Assembly (NCBI GenBank): GCA_026636295.1
Contig: CP089460.1
Location: 496,001 to 560,000 of the forward strand
Source: Medakamo hakoo
Taxonomy: Eukaryota; Chlorophyta; Trebouxiophyceae; Coccomyxaceae
Length of the DNA: 64,000 nucleotides
Direction: 5' to 3'
Numbering within the stretch: position 1 is the first letter of the stretch; the number at the start of each line of letters is the position of its first letter. Both the position numbers and the translations under genes were made by a program. Below the pieces are notes generated by a model that saw nothing but the letters and a program-made list of their open reading frames with translations, was not told where the DNA came from and did not search any database. Shown here piece after piece: positions 40,267-50,570 of the stretch.

Positions 40267-43200
40267 TCACCGTTTCGCCTTGTGCAGGCGGGACAGGGCC
40301 AGGTACGACAGCAGGTGGAAGCCAAAGTAAAAGGCCAGCATGGCGGGCACGATCTGGCGCCACGTCAGCGTGAAGTCCCAGAAGTCGAGCGCGCCCTTGC
40401 CGTCCGACACCATCTTGCAGGAGAAGCCGCCGCCGGTCGCGGCCGCCTGGAGCGTCGCATTGTTGCGCAGGTTGTCAATCTCCGCCTGCGTCGCGCCCAG
40501 CAGCGCGTTGGACAGGCAGCCCTGGCCCGTGCCGCCGCGGGAGACGGGCAGGTACTTGTCCGGCAGCAGCTCGTTGCGGACCATGCCCTGGAACGTGTAG
40601 CGCGGGTAGGACAGGTAGGACAGCCAGCGCAGGGGCGCGATCTTGATGTCGGCCAGCGGGGCGTAGAAGCCGCCCAGCAGGATGGAGATGGCCACGTACG
40701 AGACGGCCAGGACGAAGGCCAGGTCCTGGTTGGGCGTCAGGTAGACGCACAGGACGACGAGCTGGACGGCGATGAGGGCGCCGAGCGCGGCCAGGCCCGC
40801 GTACGTGAAGACGGCCTTGGCCGTGAACCGCAGGTTGGCCAGGCCGTACGCGGACAGGCCGCCGATCGCGGCGTTGAGGGCGATGAAGGGCGACGCGGCC
40901 GCGGTGTGGGCCAGGTAGTACGCGCACGGGTGGTACAGCCCCGACGCGACGTCGGCCGCGTAGAACTTGCGGTCGGCGATGTACAGGGACATGTAGCAGA
41001 AGGGCAGCAGCTCGAAGATCATCATGGTGAAGAACAGGACGGCCAGGCGCTGGAAGACGGAGTTGGGGCCGGGCGGCGTCGCGATGAAGACCAGGCCGCC
41101 GATCGTGCCGACCCACGTGGACAGGAGCGTGCGGGAGGCGACGTCCGTCGGGTTGCGCATCTGGGCCATGAAGGACCGGCGGAAGAGCGTGCGGAACTGG
41201 GTCCAGTACGAGGCGGGGTACCGGTGCATGGCCGGGCGGCGGGACGGCGGGGCGGGCGGCGCGGGCGCGGCGCCCGCCGCGGTCGTCGCGGCCGCGCCGC
41301 CCACACCCTTGCCGCCGCCGCCGTTGAGGTTTTCCTCGACGGACGAGGCCGAGGCGGGGGCGGGGGCCGTCGGCGCGGCGCCCAGGCCGCGCGTGGCGGA
41401 CGCGGTGCCCGGCCGTTCCGTCGTCGTGGCGGGCGAGCCCTTTTTCCCGGCGGCGGCGGCGCCGCCGGCCTGCACCACGGCGAGCAGGGCCGCGTCCTCC
41501 GCGTCCGCGCCCGGCGACCCCGCCCACGCCGCCGCCGCCGCTTCCACGTCCCCGCGCGTCGTCATGGACCGGGCCGCGACGTCGTCGGGCTTGGGGAAGG
41601 CCACGGACACCAGGTCCATCAGCCAGTCGGAGACCGACCCGTCGCGGCCCGCGTCGTACGGGTAGCCCAGGCTCCGGTCAAACCAGGGCGCGGCCGCGTC
41701 GGGCGCGCCAAAGTACAGCTGGTGGCCTTCGGACAGGACGAGGACCTTGTGGAACATGGCCCAGATGGCGGCGCGCGGCTGGTGGATGGTGGCGACGACG
41801 GTCAGCCCGCCGGCCGCGAGGCGCGACATGTGGTCCATGATGTTGAGCGCGGCGAACGAGTCCAGGCCCGTCGTCGGCTCGTCCAAGAACAGCAGGGACG
41901 GGCGGGCGACGAGGGAGCACGCCACGGTCAGCCGCCGTTTTTCGCCGCCGGACAGGCCGCGGACGGGGATGCCGGACGGCAGCATGCCGCCGATGGTCGT
42001 GTCCTTGGCGCGGGTGAGGCCGGTCGCCGCCAGCACCGCGGCCATGCGGGCGGCCAGCTCCGAGTCGGGGACGCCGCGCTCCGCGCGCAGGCGGGCGTGG
42101 AAAGCCAGCGTTTCGCCCGCGGTCAGGGTGGGCACAAACACGTCCTCCTGGGCCACGTACGCGGAGTTGCGCTTGAAGGCCTTGCCCACGGGGCGGCCGT
42201 TCATGAAGACGGTGCCGCCGAGCTTGCCCGTCGTCTTGCGGCCCGCCAGCATGTCCAGCAGCGTGGACTTGCCGGCGCCCGACGGGCCGACGAGCGCGCA
42301 CATCTCGCCCGGCAGGACGACGCCGGAGTTGGGGTGGAGGATGGTCTTGTCGACGAGGGCCTTGCGGTCGAGGACGGTGCACGTCAGGCCGGACCAGGCC
42401 AGGTCGGCGGGCGCGGGCGCCGTCAGCAGGGCAGACCGCGGCGTGGGCGCGAACGCCTTGCCAGACCCGCCGTCGGCGGCTTTGTCCAAGGCCTCGTCGT
42501 CGGGGGCGACCCAGCGGGTCGGGCAGTAGCAGGCGGACTGAGAAGAGAGGGTTTTTTGAGGGGGTGGGTGGGAGAGAGGTGAGAGAGGGGATGGATGGGG
42601 GGCCGTGCACGGACTGCGAGTCGAAGCACATTCGGCGCGCGCCGGCCACCACATTCACAGGGCGGCAAGGGCGCGGATCTTCATTTTGCCGCTCCTGGCC
42701 TGTTACCCAGGCCACACCCGCATCGGGCGGGGCGGTGGGAGGGCGAGGCGTCGGGGGTCAAGGCCCCCCGGGGCGCCCCCCTCCCACATAACAAGGCCCG
42801 CAGTGCGTTCCTCGCTAGCCAGTCGGCGCGCCGATTCTGCTCCCCACGCACCTTGCACGCGCAGCCGCGCACCCAGCGCGGCGCGCGCACGACGGCCGCT
42901 TCATCGTCCAGGTCCACGCCCTTGGCAGCGCCGGCAATGGGCGACGCGTCCCAGGTGGAGCCTTCGTCCGGCAGCAGGGCGGCCGGGGCCGCGCCTTTAC
43001 TCACGCCGGCCTTGCGCGCGAGCCGGGAGAAGACGCCCGTGATGCGTTCGACGGAGTAGAGCAGGAAAGAGATGCCTAGCAGGTGGCCCAGGACGACGGT
43101 CGTGACCCAAATCTGTTGGGTTGTGTGGAGGGTGGGCGTGGGCGGGCGGGGGGCGCGTGAGAGCACGCGCGTCGACGGGAGAGGGGTTGATAGAGCGAGA

Positions 43201-43464
43201 AGTCGCTGCCGCCGTGAATTTCGACACGGCCGGCGACCAAGTGCCAAGAGGGACTCGACACCTTCTGCACCGCCGAAGCGTAGGCCAGGCCATGCAGACG
43301 GCATCGCGCGCAGAGCCGGGCGCGGAAAGGCGCGCGTAAGGGGCCGCCGCGGCTCCTGTCAGACCGCGCTGCGGCAAAGCGAGCCAGGCCCCCGCGCGCT
43401 CCTTCTTGTCCCTCCGCCGCATTGTGCGCACACAACTCACCGGGACGTGCGTCGCAAACACCAT
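40267..43464 (-). CDS. ABCG: ABCG half-transporter with N-terminal membrane extension
   Basis: Minus-strand exons 43441-43464, 42852-43112 and 40267-42537; 851 residues. The nucleotide-binding domain has Walker A GPSGAGKST (about 179-187), the signature LSGGEKRRL, Walker B LLFLDEPTTGLDS and the switch His in TIHQPRAAIW. The C-terminal transmembrane domain begins near YWTQFRTLFRRSFMAQMRNP and has six predicted helices (for example GLVFIATPP, LFFTMMIFELLPFCYMSLY, VSYVAISILLGGFYAPL), ending in LSRLHKAKR. Exons 1-2 add an N-terminal extension of about 95 residues with one hydrophobic helix (IWVTTVVLGHLLGISFLLY) and then a short Cys-rich stretch across the next junction (CACK-SACYC). This layout recalls the plant ABCG24/28 group. 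The substrate cannot be inferred. Confidence 0.9.
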
Positions 43465-43819
43465 CCTGGCCAGGAAGCGCTAGTGGACGCGCAGTCGGGT
43501 CGTCTCTGAGGCGGGGGAGTTACGAACGGACGTGTGGAGTGCGGGCTCACGCGCGTTCCCGCAACAAGGGAGGAAAGGCCTGCCGCAGCTCTCGCGTTTC
43601 GCTCTTGTGCGAGCACGCGCGCGGCCGCCGCCCCACGCCCCACCTCTCTCTTCTCCAGCAAAAAAGTCAAAAAGCCTGTCAACATCATCCCTCCACTCTC
43701 ACGCACCGCGGGCGCACACACCCTCCCTCCTCTGTCTCCCCCATCCACGCGCCTCACGCCTGTCTTCTCTCCCGACGGACTGAGACACACACACACTCTC
43801 TCTCCCTCGGCCACCCACC
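43465..43819. promoter_or_regulatory. Spacer upstream of the ABCG gene, downstream of starch synthase
   Basis: 355 bp between two minus-strand genes. It must hold the ABCG promoter and the starch synthase 3' end. No gene, repeat or TGTAA signal was seen on the relevant strand. Confidence 0.4.
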
Positions 43820-46385
43820 TCACCCACCCCGCACTGGCGGGTCGCACGCCGCCCACCGCAACACCTGCTCCCACGCGCCCGCGGCCTTGTCCCACGACAG
43901 GTCCTGGCCCATGCCGGCGGCTTGGATGGCGGCCCAGCGGGCCGGGTCGTTCGCCTTCACCGCCAGCGCCGCGTCCAACGCGCGCAGCATGGGCACGGTC
44001 TCAGGCGGGGAGAAGGTCCACCCAGTCCCCACGGCCGCGGGCGACGGGTCGTACGCCCCGTCGGGCAGCCGGGCGCCGGGCGCCGACCCGGCGTCCTGCA
44101 CCGTGTCGCGCAGGCCGCCCGTCGCGTGCGCGACGGGCAGCGTGCCGTACCGCATCGCGAACAGCTGGTTGAGGCCGCACGGCTCGAAGCGGGAGGGCAT
44201 GAGCAGGATGTCGGCCGCGGCGATGATGCGGTGGGCGAGCGGGACGGAGAAGCCGACCCAGCCGCGGAAGTGGGCGGGGTGCGCGGCTTCGGCGCCCCGC
44301 ATCCGCCCCTCCAGTTCGGACGAGCCGGAGCCGAGCATGACGGTGTGCACGTTGCGGGAGGCCAGGGCGTCCGCGGCTTCCAGCACGAGGTCGGGGCCCT
44401 TTTGGTGGTCCAGGCGCCCGATCCAGCCGATGAGCGGGATGGAGGCGTCGACGTCCAGACCCAGCTCGGCCTGGAGCGCGGCCTTGCAGGCCGCCTTCCC
44501 AGACAGGTCGGCGCGCGAAAAGGTGGAGTACGGCGCCGTCAAATGCTCGTCCGTCTCCGGGTTCCATTCGTCGACGTCAATGCCATTGGTGATGCCGTTG
44601 ATGACGGGCGCCCGGCCGCGCAGGACGCCGTCCAGGCCCCACCCGCCCTCTGGCGTCTGGACTTCCCAGGCGTAGCCCGCTGACACGGCTACCACCCGGT
44701 CCGACGCGAGGGCCGCGCCCTTCAAGATGTTGACGGCGTCGCCCGAGATGGCGGCCCAGGACGGGTAGGACCAGGACAGGTCGGACCAGGCGGCGCCGGG
44801 CAGGCCGAGCGTGTCAAACGTGCGCGCCGGTTCGACGCCCTGGTGGCTCAGGTTGTGGATGCACAGCGTGCACCGCGCGTTCCCGTACACGCCGCCGCCC
44901 GCGCGGTACCGGTGCGCGAGGTAGAGCGGCACCAGGCCCGCGTGCCAGTCGTTGGCGATCCACTGGACGTTGTCGCCGTACGGGAATCCGGGCGGCTGGC
45001 CGTAGCGGAAGCCGCCGATCGGCAGGAGCAGCGGCGCCTCGCACGCGGCGAGCGACAGCAGCGCGAACCGGAACTGGTTGTCGCCAAAGGCCGCCCCCGA
45101 CGCGTCGCAGTACGGTGTCCCCGCCCGGTTGTAGACGGGGTGCGTCACGAACACCCAGTCCACGCCGGCGCGGTGTTCGTGCAGGAAGCCGACGGTCTGC
45201 GGGCCGCACACGCCCAGGTCGAGAGTGGCGGTCACGCCCGTGTCCTTGGCCGCGGCGTAGACCGCGTCGCCCGCGCCGCCCGTCAGGTACCGCGGCGCGA
45301 TGACCATGACGCGGTGGCCGCGCGCGGCCAGGGCGGGCGGCAGGGAGCCGAGGACGTCGCCCAGGCCTCCCGTCTTGGAGTACGGCGCGGCTTCGGCTCC
45401 CACGAAGACGATGTCGAGCGCGTCGACGGGGCGGCTGTTTTTTTTTATTTTTGGGTTGGATGGGTGAGTGGATGGGACGGGTGGTGGGGCAGGCACGGAC
45501 GTGGCGGAGAAAGAGACGCCATGGAGCGGGCCACGACACAACCCCCCCCTCACACAGCTCACCTGGACGGCGGGGACGCCGGCGCCGCGCCCCGCCCCGG
45601 CAGTTCGACGGCGATGGCGGCCAGCTCGTCCGGGGCGGGCGCGGGTGGGGGCGACCGCCGCGACTTGCGAGGCGTGGCGGACGGTGGGGGCGCAGCCTCG
45701 GCAGCCGTGCCACCACTCTCCGCCTCATCATCGCTGCTGTCCGGTTCCAGGGTGGACAGCGAGTCCGGCGACGCCGCTGAGGGCGGGCCCTCACCCAACA
45801 CCCAGGCGGCCGCCAAGTCCAGGGCGTCGGCGTCGGGCCCGCCCATCTCCAGCGAGACCTCGACCGACGGGGGGGCGGGCGCCGTGGCGGCCAGCGACGC
45901 CACCGTCGCTTTCAGTTCTTCACGCGTTTTCTCGTTCACTTCGCGCAGGCGGGCGATCTGGGCGGCCAGTTCGGCCGGGTCGTCGGAGAAGAGCTGTTGG
46001 TTGGTTGGCGACACCCCAAAAAAGGATTAAATTACGTTAGTTGGTGGGGAGGGGTGGTGGAGAGACGCGTCGCGACGCTGGCCACGCATCGCCCCAGACT
46101 TTCGGCACGCCGCCCCGTCACGTCTCCGGCGTCCATTCCTGCCGACGCACGCAGCGAGAAGCGTGGGAATGCCTTCTTTCATTGACAACTCACCGTGTAC
46201 GAGGACGGCGCCGCATCCTCGTCCTTGGCGCCCGCTTTTGTCGCGGGCGTGGCCGTCGACACGCCCTGGCCCGCCGCGCACGGTCTGGCGGGCGCGCGAG
46301 CGCTCACGGGCCGGGCACGCGCGCCCCGCGCCAGTGGAGGTGAGACCATCCCCAGCCGCACGAGGCGCGCGGGTGGTGGGTGCAT
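43820..46385 (-). CDS. SS: Soluble starch synthase (GT5), plastid
   Basis: Minus-strand exons 46194-46385, 45563-45993 and 43820-45434; 745 residues. It transfers glucose from ADP-glucose to alpha-1,4 glucan. The start MHPPPARLVRLG (or an inner Met at 46349) leads an Arg/Ala/Ser-rich transit peptide. Exon 2 encodes a coiled coil (LAAQIARLREVNEKTREEL) and a disordered acidic linker, as in SSI-SSIV N-termini. The GT5 domain opens DIVFVGAEAAPYSKTGGLGDVLGSLP (KTGGL, ADP-Glc site), continues WIANDWHAGLVPLYL, VINGITNGIDVDEWNP, IGWIGRLDHQKGPDL, PSRFEPCGLNQLFAMRYG and ends with the second nucleotide motif HATGGLRDTV. Class is not certain; SSI/SSII-like by domain order. Confidence 0.93.
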
Positions 46386-46487
46386 CGTCGACGTGGTTGA
46401 TGCCGCGAGCCGGTCGCGGAAAAAAAGGCTTGGCAGTGAGTGCGACCATTTTTTTTGGAACGCGTTTCAGAGAATTGTTTTTTCTAC

Positions 46488-46862
46488 ATGGGAGTCAAGG
46501 ACATCCGGTCCCTGCTCTCCGGCCGGCGGGGCGGTGGGCCCGCGCCCGCGCCCATCGCCTTGGAACGCTCTCTGGACGTCACCACCCCAGAAGCCGCGGC
46601 GGCCGGCCTGGCCGCCACCGTCGGGGCATCGGACGCGCTCGCCTCTGACCAGATATTCTCGGCGTACAGGGAGTCGGCCGTCCGCAAAGCCCGCGCCCTC
46701 GGCTTTGACCGAGGCCAGGCAGCTGGTGGTCCTGGTGGAGGCGGCGGGCGCGGTGGCGGGTCCACCCAACCCGGCCGGCGGTCGAGCGCCGGTGCGCGCG
46801 GCGCGCCCCTCCCCCAGGATGGCGGCGCGCGCTCGGACGACCTCGACGCGCCAGACTCCGCG

Positions 46863-46932
<70 letters not shown>

Positions 46933-48863
46933 GCGGCCTGGGCTTTGCTTTCCGCAAGGCCGCCAGCCACGACCCGGCCCGCCGCCCGGCGGGCGAGGAA
47001 GACGCCCGCCGGTTTTTGCGGTCGCTGTCCTCCGCCGCCGGCCCCGGCCGCGCGCTGCGCCGGTCGCAAGCCCTGCAGCTGATCGCCGTCGTCCGCGCCC
47101 ACGCCCTGCACCGCGACCCGTCTTTGTCGCTGGACGCAGCCGCCGCTCTGAAAGCCTGGCTGACCGCCCACCCGCTCGCCGTCCTCTCACCCGGCGGCGA
47201 CGGTGCAGCGGCCCCGCCCCTCGTCGCCGTCGCACGCACGGGGCCGTCCGCCGGCGCGGCCGCGCCCTGGTCGCTGGCCGACGGCGGCCTGGCGGCCCAC
47301 CCGTGGGACCAGCTGGACGACGGCGGCGGCGTGCTGGGCGCCCTGGGCGGCGGCGGCTGGCGGCACGGCGGCGGGTCGCACAGCGCGCAGCACGCCAGCT
47401 CGCAGCACCAGCAGCACGCCCCACCCCCGCCCACTCCCTTTGCCTCCCTGCTGTCCCTGGCCCGCTCCGCCCGGGACGTGGCGGCGGGCCGGCCCTGGCT
47501 TCCCGGCGACGCGTCCTTGCCGGCAGGCCTTCGCGGCCGGGGCGGGGCCCGCCCGCACCAGGCCGGAGAGGTCGCCCTGTTTTCGGCGGTCGTCGCTCAT
47601 TTGGCGGCCGACGCGGCGCCCCGCCTGGCCGCGCACGCCGCGACGGCGGGAGACCCGCGTGCGCCCGCCGGCCGCCGGGCTGCCTTGCTCCGCCACTCCC
47701 TGGCCTGGCGCACCTGCTTTGACGGCGCGCTGGGAGGCGGCTGGGCGCCGGGGACGGGCGGCGGGCGGGGTGGGTGGTGGGACGCTCCGACGGCCGACGC
47801 GACCTCACCGGGCGGCGGCGGAGACGGCGGCGGCCATGCATCCCAGCAGCAGCAGCGCGGCACGCGGGGAATTGCCTCTGGCCTGGGCGCCCTCGTCTCG
47901 GCGTGCGTCGAAGCCGTCGCGGGCGCGGCGGCGTGGGGCGGCCTGGAAATGGAGGAGGACGACGAAGGCGGGGGCGAAGGGGCCAACGGGACCGGCCCAC
48001 CCCCACCGCGTCCGCCCTCCGTCACCGCCCTGGACCTCGCGTCCGCCGCCGCCATCACCCGCGACGTGGCCGCCGAACCGGCGGCAGACCTGTTGCGCCT
48101 GCTGCTGGCCCTGACGGGCGCGGCGGAGGGCGCGGGCGACTTTGCGCCGGCGCGGGTTGGGGGTGGGAGTGGCGCCGCCCGGGCCTCCCCCGCCCACCCC
48201 GGCCGAAACGCTCCAGGCGGCGGCAACGAACGCGCCGCCCTTGACGCTGCCATCGCCACAGCGTCCCTGGCCCGCGGCGGGCCCGTGCGCGCCTTGGCGG
48301 ACGCGGTGGACGCGGCGGGTGGGGGCGACCCGGGCGTGGGGCTGCGCGGCCTCCTGGCCGAGCTGGCGCCCGCGGACGCGGCCCGCCTGGCGGGTGGAGT
48401 CTTGGCGTCTCGCCTCGCTGCGGACGCCGGCGGACCCCTGGCCGCCACTGCCGCCGCCTGGGCCGCGCCCGGCGGCGTGGCGGACCCGGCCGCCTTCACC
48501 CCGCCGCCCGCGGCCGTCCTCGCCGCGCTCGCGGCCGACTTGGAGGTCGCCCGCCAACCGGGGGCGGCGGCTTTGCAAGCGGCGGGTGGGCACCCAGACC
48601 AGCTGGCGGGCTTGGTGGCGGGCCTGGCGACGGCGGGCGCGGTGCTGGCGGCGGACGCGGACGCGGAGGTGCGTGTGGGTGGCGGCAAAAAGGGCGCGGT
48701 CAGTGCTGCTGCGGCGGCGTGCGCCGCCGTCGACGACGCCGCGGACGCGGCCATTGCGGGGCTGCTAGGGGCCAAGTCTGGTCGACTGGCGCTGTCGTTT
48801 GGTTCCCGCGCCGCCCTGGCGGCGGCGCGGACGGTGGCGGCGGAGCGCGGCACGTTTGCGTGA
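46488..48863 (+). CDS. Unknown Ala/Gly-rich protein with Asp19 run
   Basis: Single exon, 791 residues from MGVKDIRSLLSGRR. The N-terminal 65 residues look folded (SDQIFSAYRESAVRKARALGF). A disordered Gly/Arg region, 19 Asp and 6 Gly follow. The rest is helical and Ala-rich (LRRSQALQLIAVVRAHALH, VALFSAVVAHLAADAA, LRRLL-type LLRLLLALTGAAEGAG), with His/Gln-rich and Gly-rich inserts, and could be an alpha solenoid. No family recognised. An earlier Met at 46440 would add 16 residues. It starts 102 bp from the divergent starch synthase gene. Confidence 0.6.
46863..46937 (+). repeat. (GAC)19(GGC)6 coding microsatellite
   Basis: A pure run of 19 GAC codons (46863-46919) followed by 6 GGC codons inside the unknown gene, encoding Asp19-Gly6. 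Confidence 0.95.
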
Positions 48864-48886
48864 CGGGATGGGATGACGGGATGGGA
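48861..48886 (+). repeat. 13 bp tandem duplication over the stop codon
   Basis: TGACGGGATGGGA, beginning with the stop TGA at 48861, is repeated at once at 48874-48886 and partly again. Confidence 0.85.
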
Positions 48887-49004
48887 TGGGATGGCAAGCC
48901 GTGCCCCTTGTTAGAAACACGAAAAAGAATATGCTTTGTTGCACTACTCTGACACTCACTACCCGCTAGAAGAGGGCTCCACAACGCTATGGGTGGGTGA
49001 GGCC

Positions 49005-50408
49005 CTAGGCCAGGAAGGCCGCGGCCGCGCCGGCCGGCCCACCGCCGTCACACCCCCACCCCGCGGCGGGAGCGATGACGGCGACCTCTTGAGCCTTGGC
49101 CGCCACGCGCAGCGTGTCCGTCACGAGGCGCTGGACGGCTTCCTCCCCCGCCGGGTGGCGGAACGCGGAGGCGGGCGTCGCCGCCGCGTGCTTTCCGCGC
49201 CGCCGCCGGCCCGGGCCCGCTACCCGCCGCCCGCCCCCACCAGTCCCGTGCAGGCACTGCGCCACGTACGCGGGCGACACGACGGACTCCAGCATCCGGC
49301 GCAAGTAGCCGTCATCCCGCCCCACCCGCCACACGCGCGCGCCGCGCGTGGCGCTGGAAGAGACCAACAGGGCGGACGTCGCGCCCGTCGCCAGCATTTC
49401 CAGCTGGAGCTGGGGGATGGCACGGACGAAGGCTTTCGTCCCACTGGCGCGCGGCCCGGGGTCGGCCAGGGCGAGGGCGGGCCGCCCGCCCGGGCCGCGG
49501 CGCACGTCCGCAAAGGGCGAGACCGACTTGACCTCGACTGCCTCCACCCACGGCCCGGGCGACCGGATGATGGGCGGCGGCGGCGGACGCCCTGCCTCCG
49601 ACCCACCCCCTTCCCCTTCCTCCCCCCTCCTCCCAGCGGCCACCAGGGCCGCGTCCACGCACGGCTGGGTCAGGACGTGCGTGACGACCGCGTCAGGCGA
49701 CGCGCCGAGCGGCGGGAGTGGGGTGGTGGACGGGTCGAGGCCCAGGCCCGCCAGGGCCGCCGCACTCACGCGGAACAGCCCCGCCTCTCCGACCGTGGAG
49801 CCGGCGGGGGTCAGGGCCGCGGCCAGCGCCTGCAACGCAGCGGGCTCGTGGTACAGGCCCCACGCCATGGCGACTGCGCCGGCGAGCGAGGCAGGGGGTG
49901 GCGGGCGGCGCGGCGGACCAACCAGGCCGTTGCCGCCGTCGGCACCTGACGACGGTGGGCCATCTCTCGGACGTAGGAGAGATGGCCTCCCCGCCCGGGC
50001 TTCCGGCTCGTCCTCCTCTGGTGGGAGCTCTGCCAGCCCCTCACGCGGATCCCACACCGGCAAGGCGATGTCCGCCGCCGCGGACAAGAAACACGCTCCA
50101 GCGGCCGGGCCGCGCGGCGTGGGCAGGCCGACCCGGGCGGCGGCGGGCGCGTCCCGAAAGCCTAAAAAAGCCAGCAGCCTGCCGCCCGTGAGGACGCCAC
50201 GGTGCAGCGCACGGGTCAACGCCCGGTCCGTCTGGCGGACGCGGGACGGGTCGACGGCCAGCGCGGCTGGGTCGGCGCGCGGGCGGAACGGGAGCGGGTC
50301 GATGGTCGGCGTCGTCGGGCTCGCGGACACGCCTCGCAGGTCCTCCCACGTGGGATTGCGCCATCGCAGGTTGGGCCGCGTGCCCAGGAGGGCGCCTGGG
50401 TCGGCCAT
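49005..50408 (-). CDS. YqaJ-like PD-(D/E)XK nuclease
   Basis: 467 residues from MADPGALLGTRPN, single exon. The C-terminal half carries the exonuclease fold in order: AMAWGLYHEPAALQAL (helix with conserved G-x-x-x-E), GLFRVSAAALAGLG, LGASPDAVV (catalytic Asp), EAVEVKSVSPFADVR (catalytic E-x-K) and AIPQLQLEMLATGATSALLV (conserved Gln helix), then RVGRDDGYLRRML. This is the signature of YqaJ/lambda-exonuclease-type recombinases, which plants also keep as organelle-targeted nuclease-like proteins. The N-terminal half (WRNPTWEDLRG to TGGRLLAFLGF) has the usual helical lid shape. No clear targeting peptide is seen. A DNA end-processing role is an inference. It has a 162 bp divergent promoter with the metacaspase. 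Confidence 0.78.
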   Translation of the reverse strand: MADPGALLGTRPNLRWRNPTWEDLRGVSASPTTPTIDPLPFRPRADPAALAVDPSRVRQTDRALTRALHRGVLTGGRLLAFLGFRDAPAAARVGLPTPRGPAAGACFLSAAADIALPVWDPREGLAELPPEEDEPEARAGRPSLLRPRDGPPSSGADGGNGLVGPPRRPPPPASLAGAVAMAWGLYHEPAALQALAAALTPAGSTVGEAGLFRVSAAALAGLGLDPSTTPLPPLGASPDAVVTHVLTQPCVDAALVAAGRRGEEGEGGGSEAGRPPPPPIIRSPGPWVEAVEVKSVSPFADVRRGPGGRPALALADPGPRASGTKAFVRAIPQLQLEMLATGATSALLVSSSATRGARVWRVGRDDGYLRRMLESVVSPAYVAQCLHGTGGGGRRVAGPGRRRRGKHAAATPASAFRHPAGEEAVQRLVTDTLRVAAKAQEVAVIAPAAGWGCDGGGPAGAAAAFLA

Positions 50409-50517
50409 GTGGGGCCCGGGCGAGGCGGGCGGCGTGCCAAACGGCGGCCCCACTAGGAACGCGTGTGTGAACAAGGCGAAAAGCGCGGCCCATGGCCAGA
50501 CGCGGCTTGTGTTTTCG

Positions 50518-50556
50518 TCGTCGTCTCGGCTCGTCGTCTCGGCTCGCCGTCTCGGC
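50518..50556. repeat. Three 13 bp tandem repeats before the metacaspase start
   Basis: TCGTCGTCTCGGC is repeated at 50518, 50531 and 50544 (third copy with one change), within the shared promoter or 5' UTR. Confidence 0.85.
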
Positions 50557-50570
50557 TCCCACTCCCAGCC

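Noticed and set aside
40183-42582. 799-codon plus-strand frame opposite the ABCG gene
   Set aside because: Antisense shadow of a gene with complete ABC motifs on the minus strand.
46863-46937. The GAC/GGC run as an assembly artefact
   Set aside because: It stays in frame within a long ORF, and Asp and Gly runs are common in this GC-rich genome; there is no sign of error in the flanks. Copy number may still be inexact.
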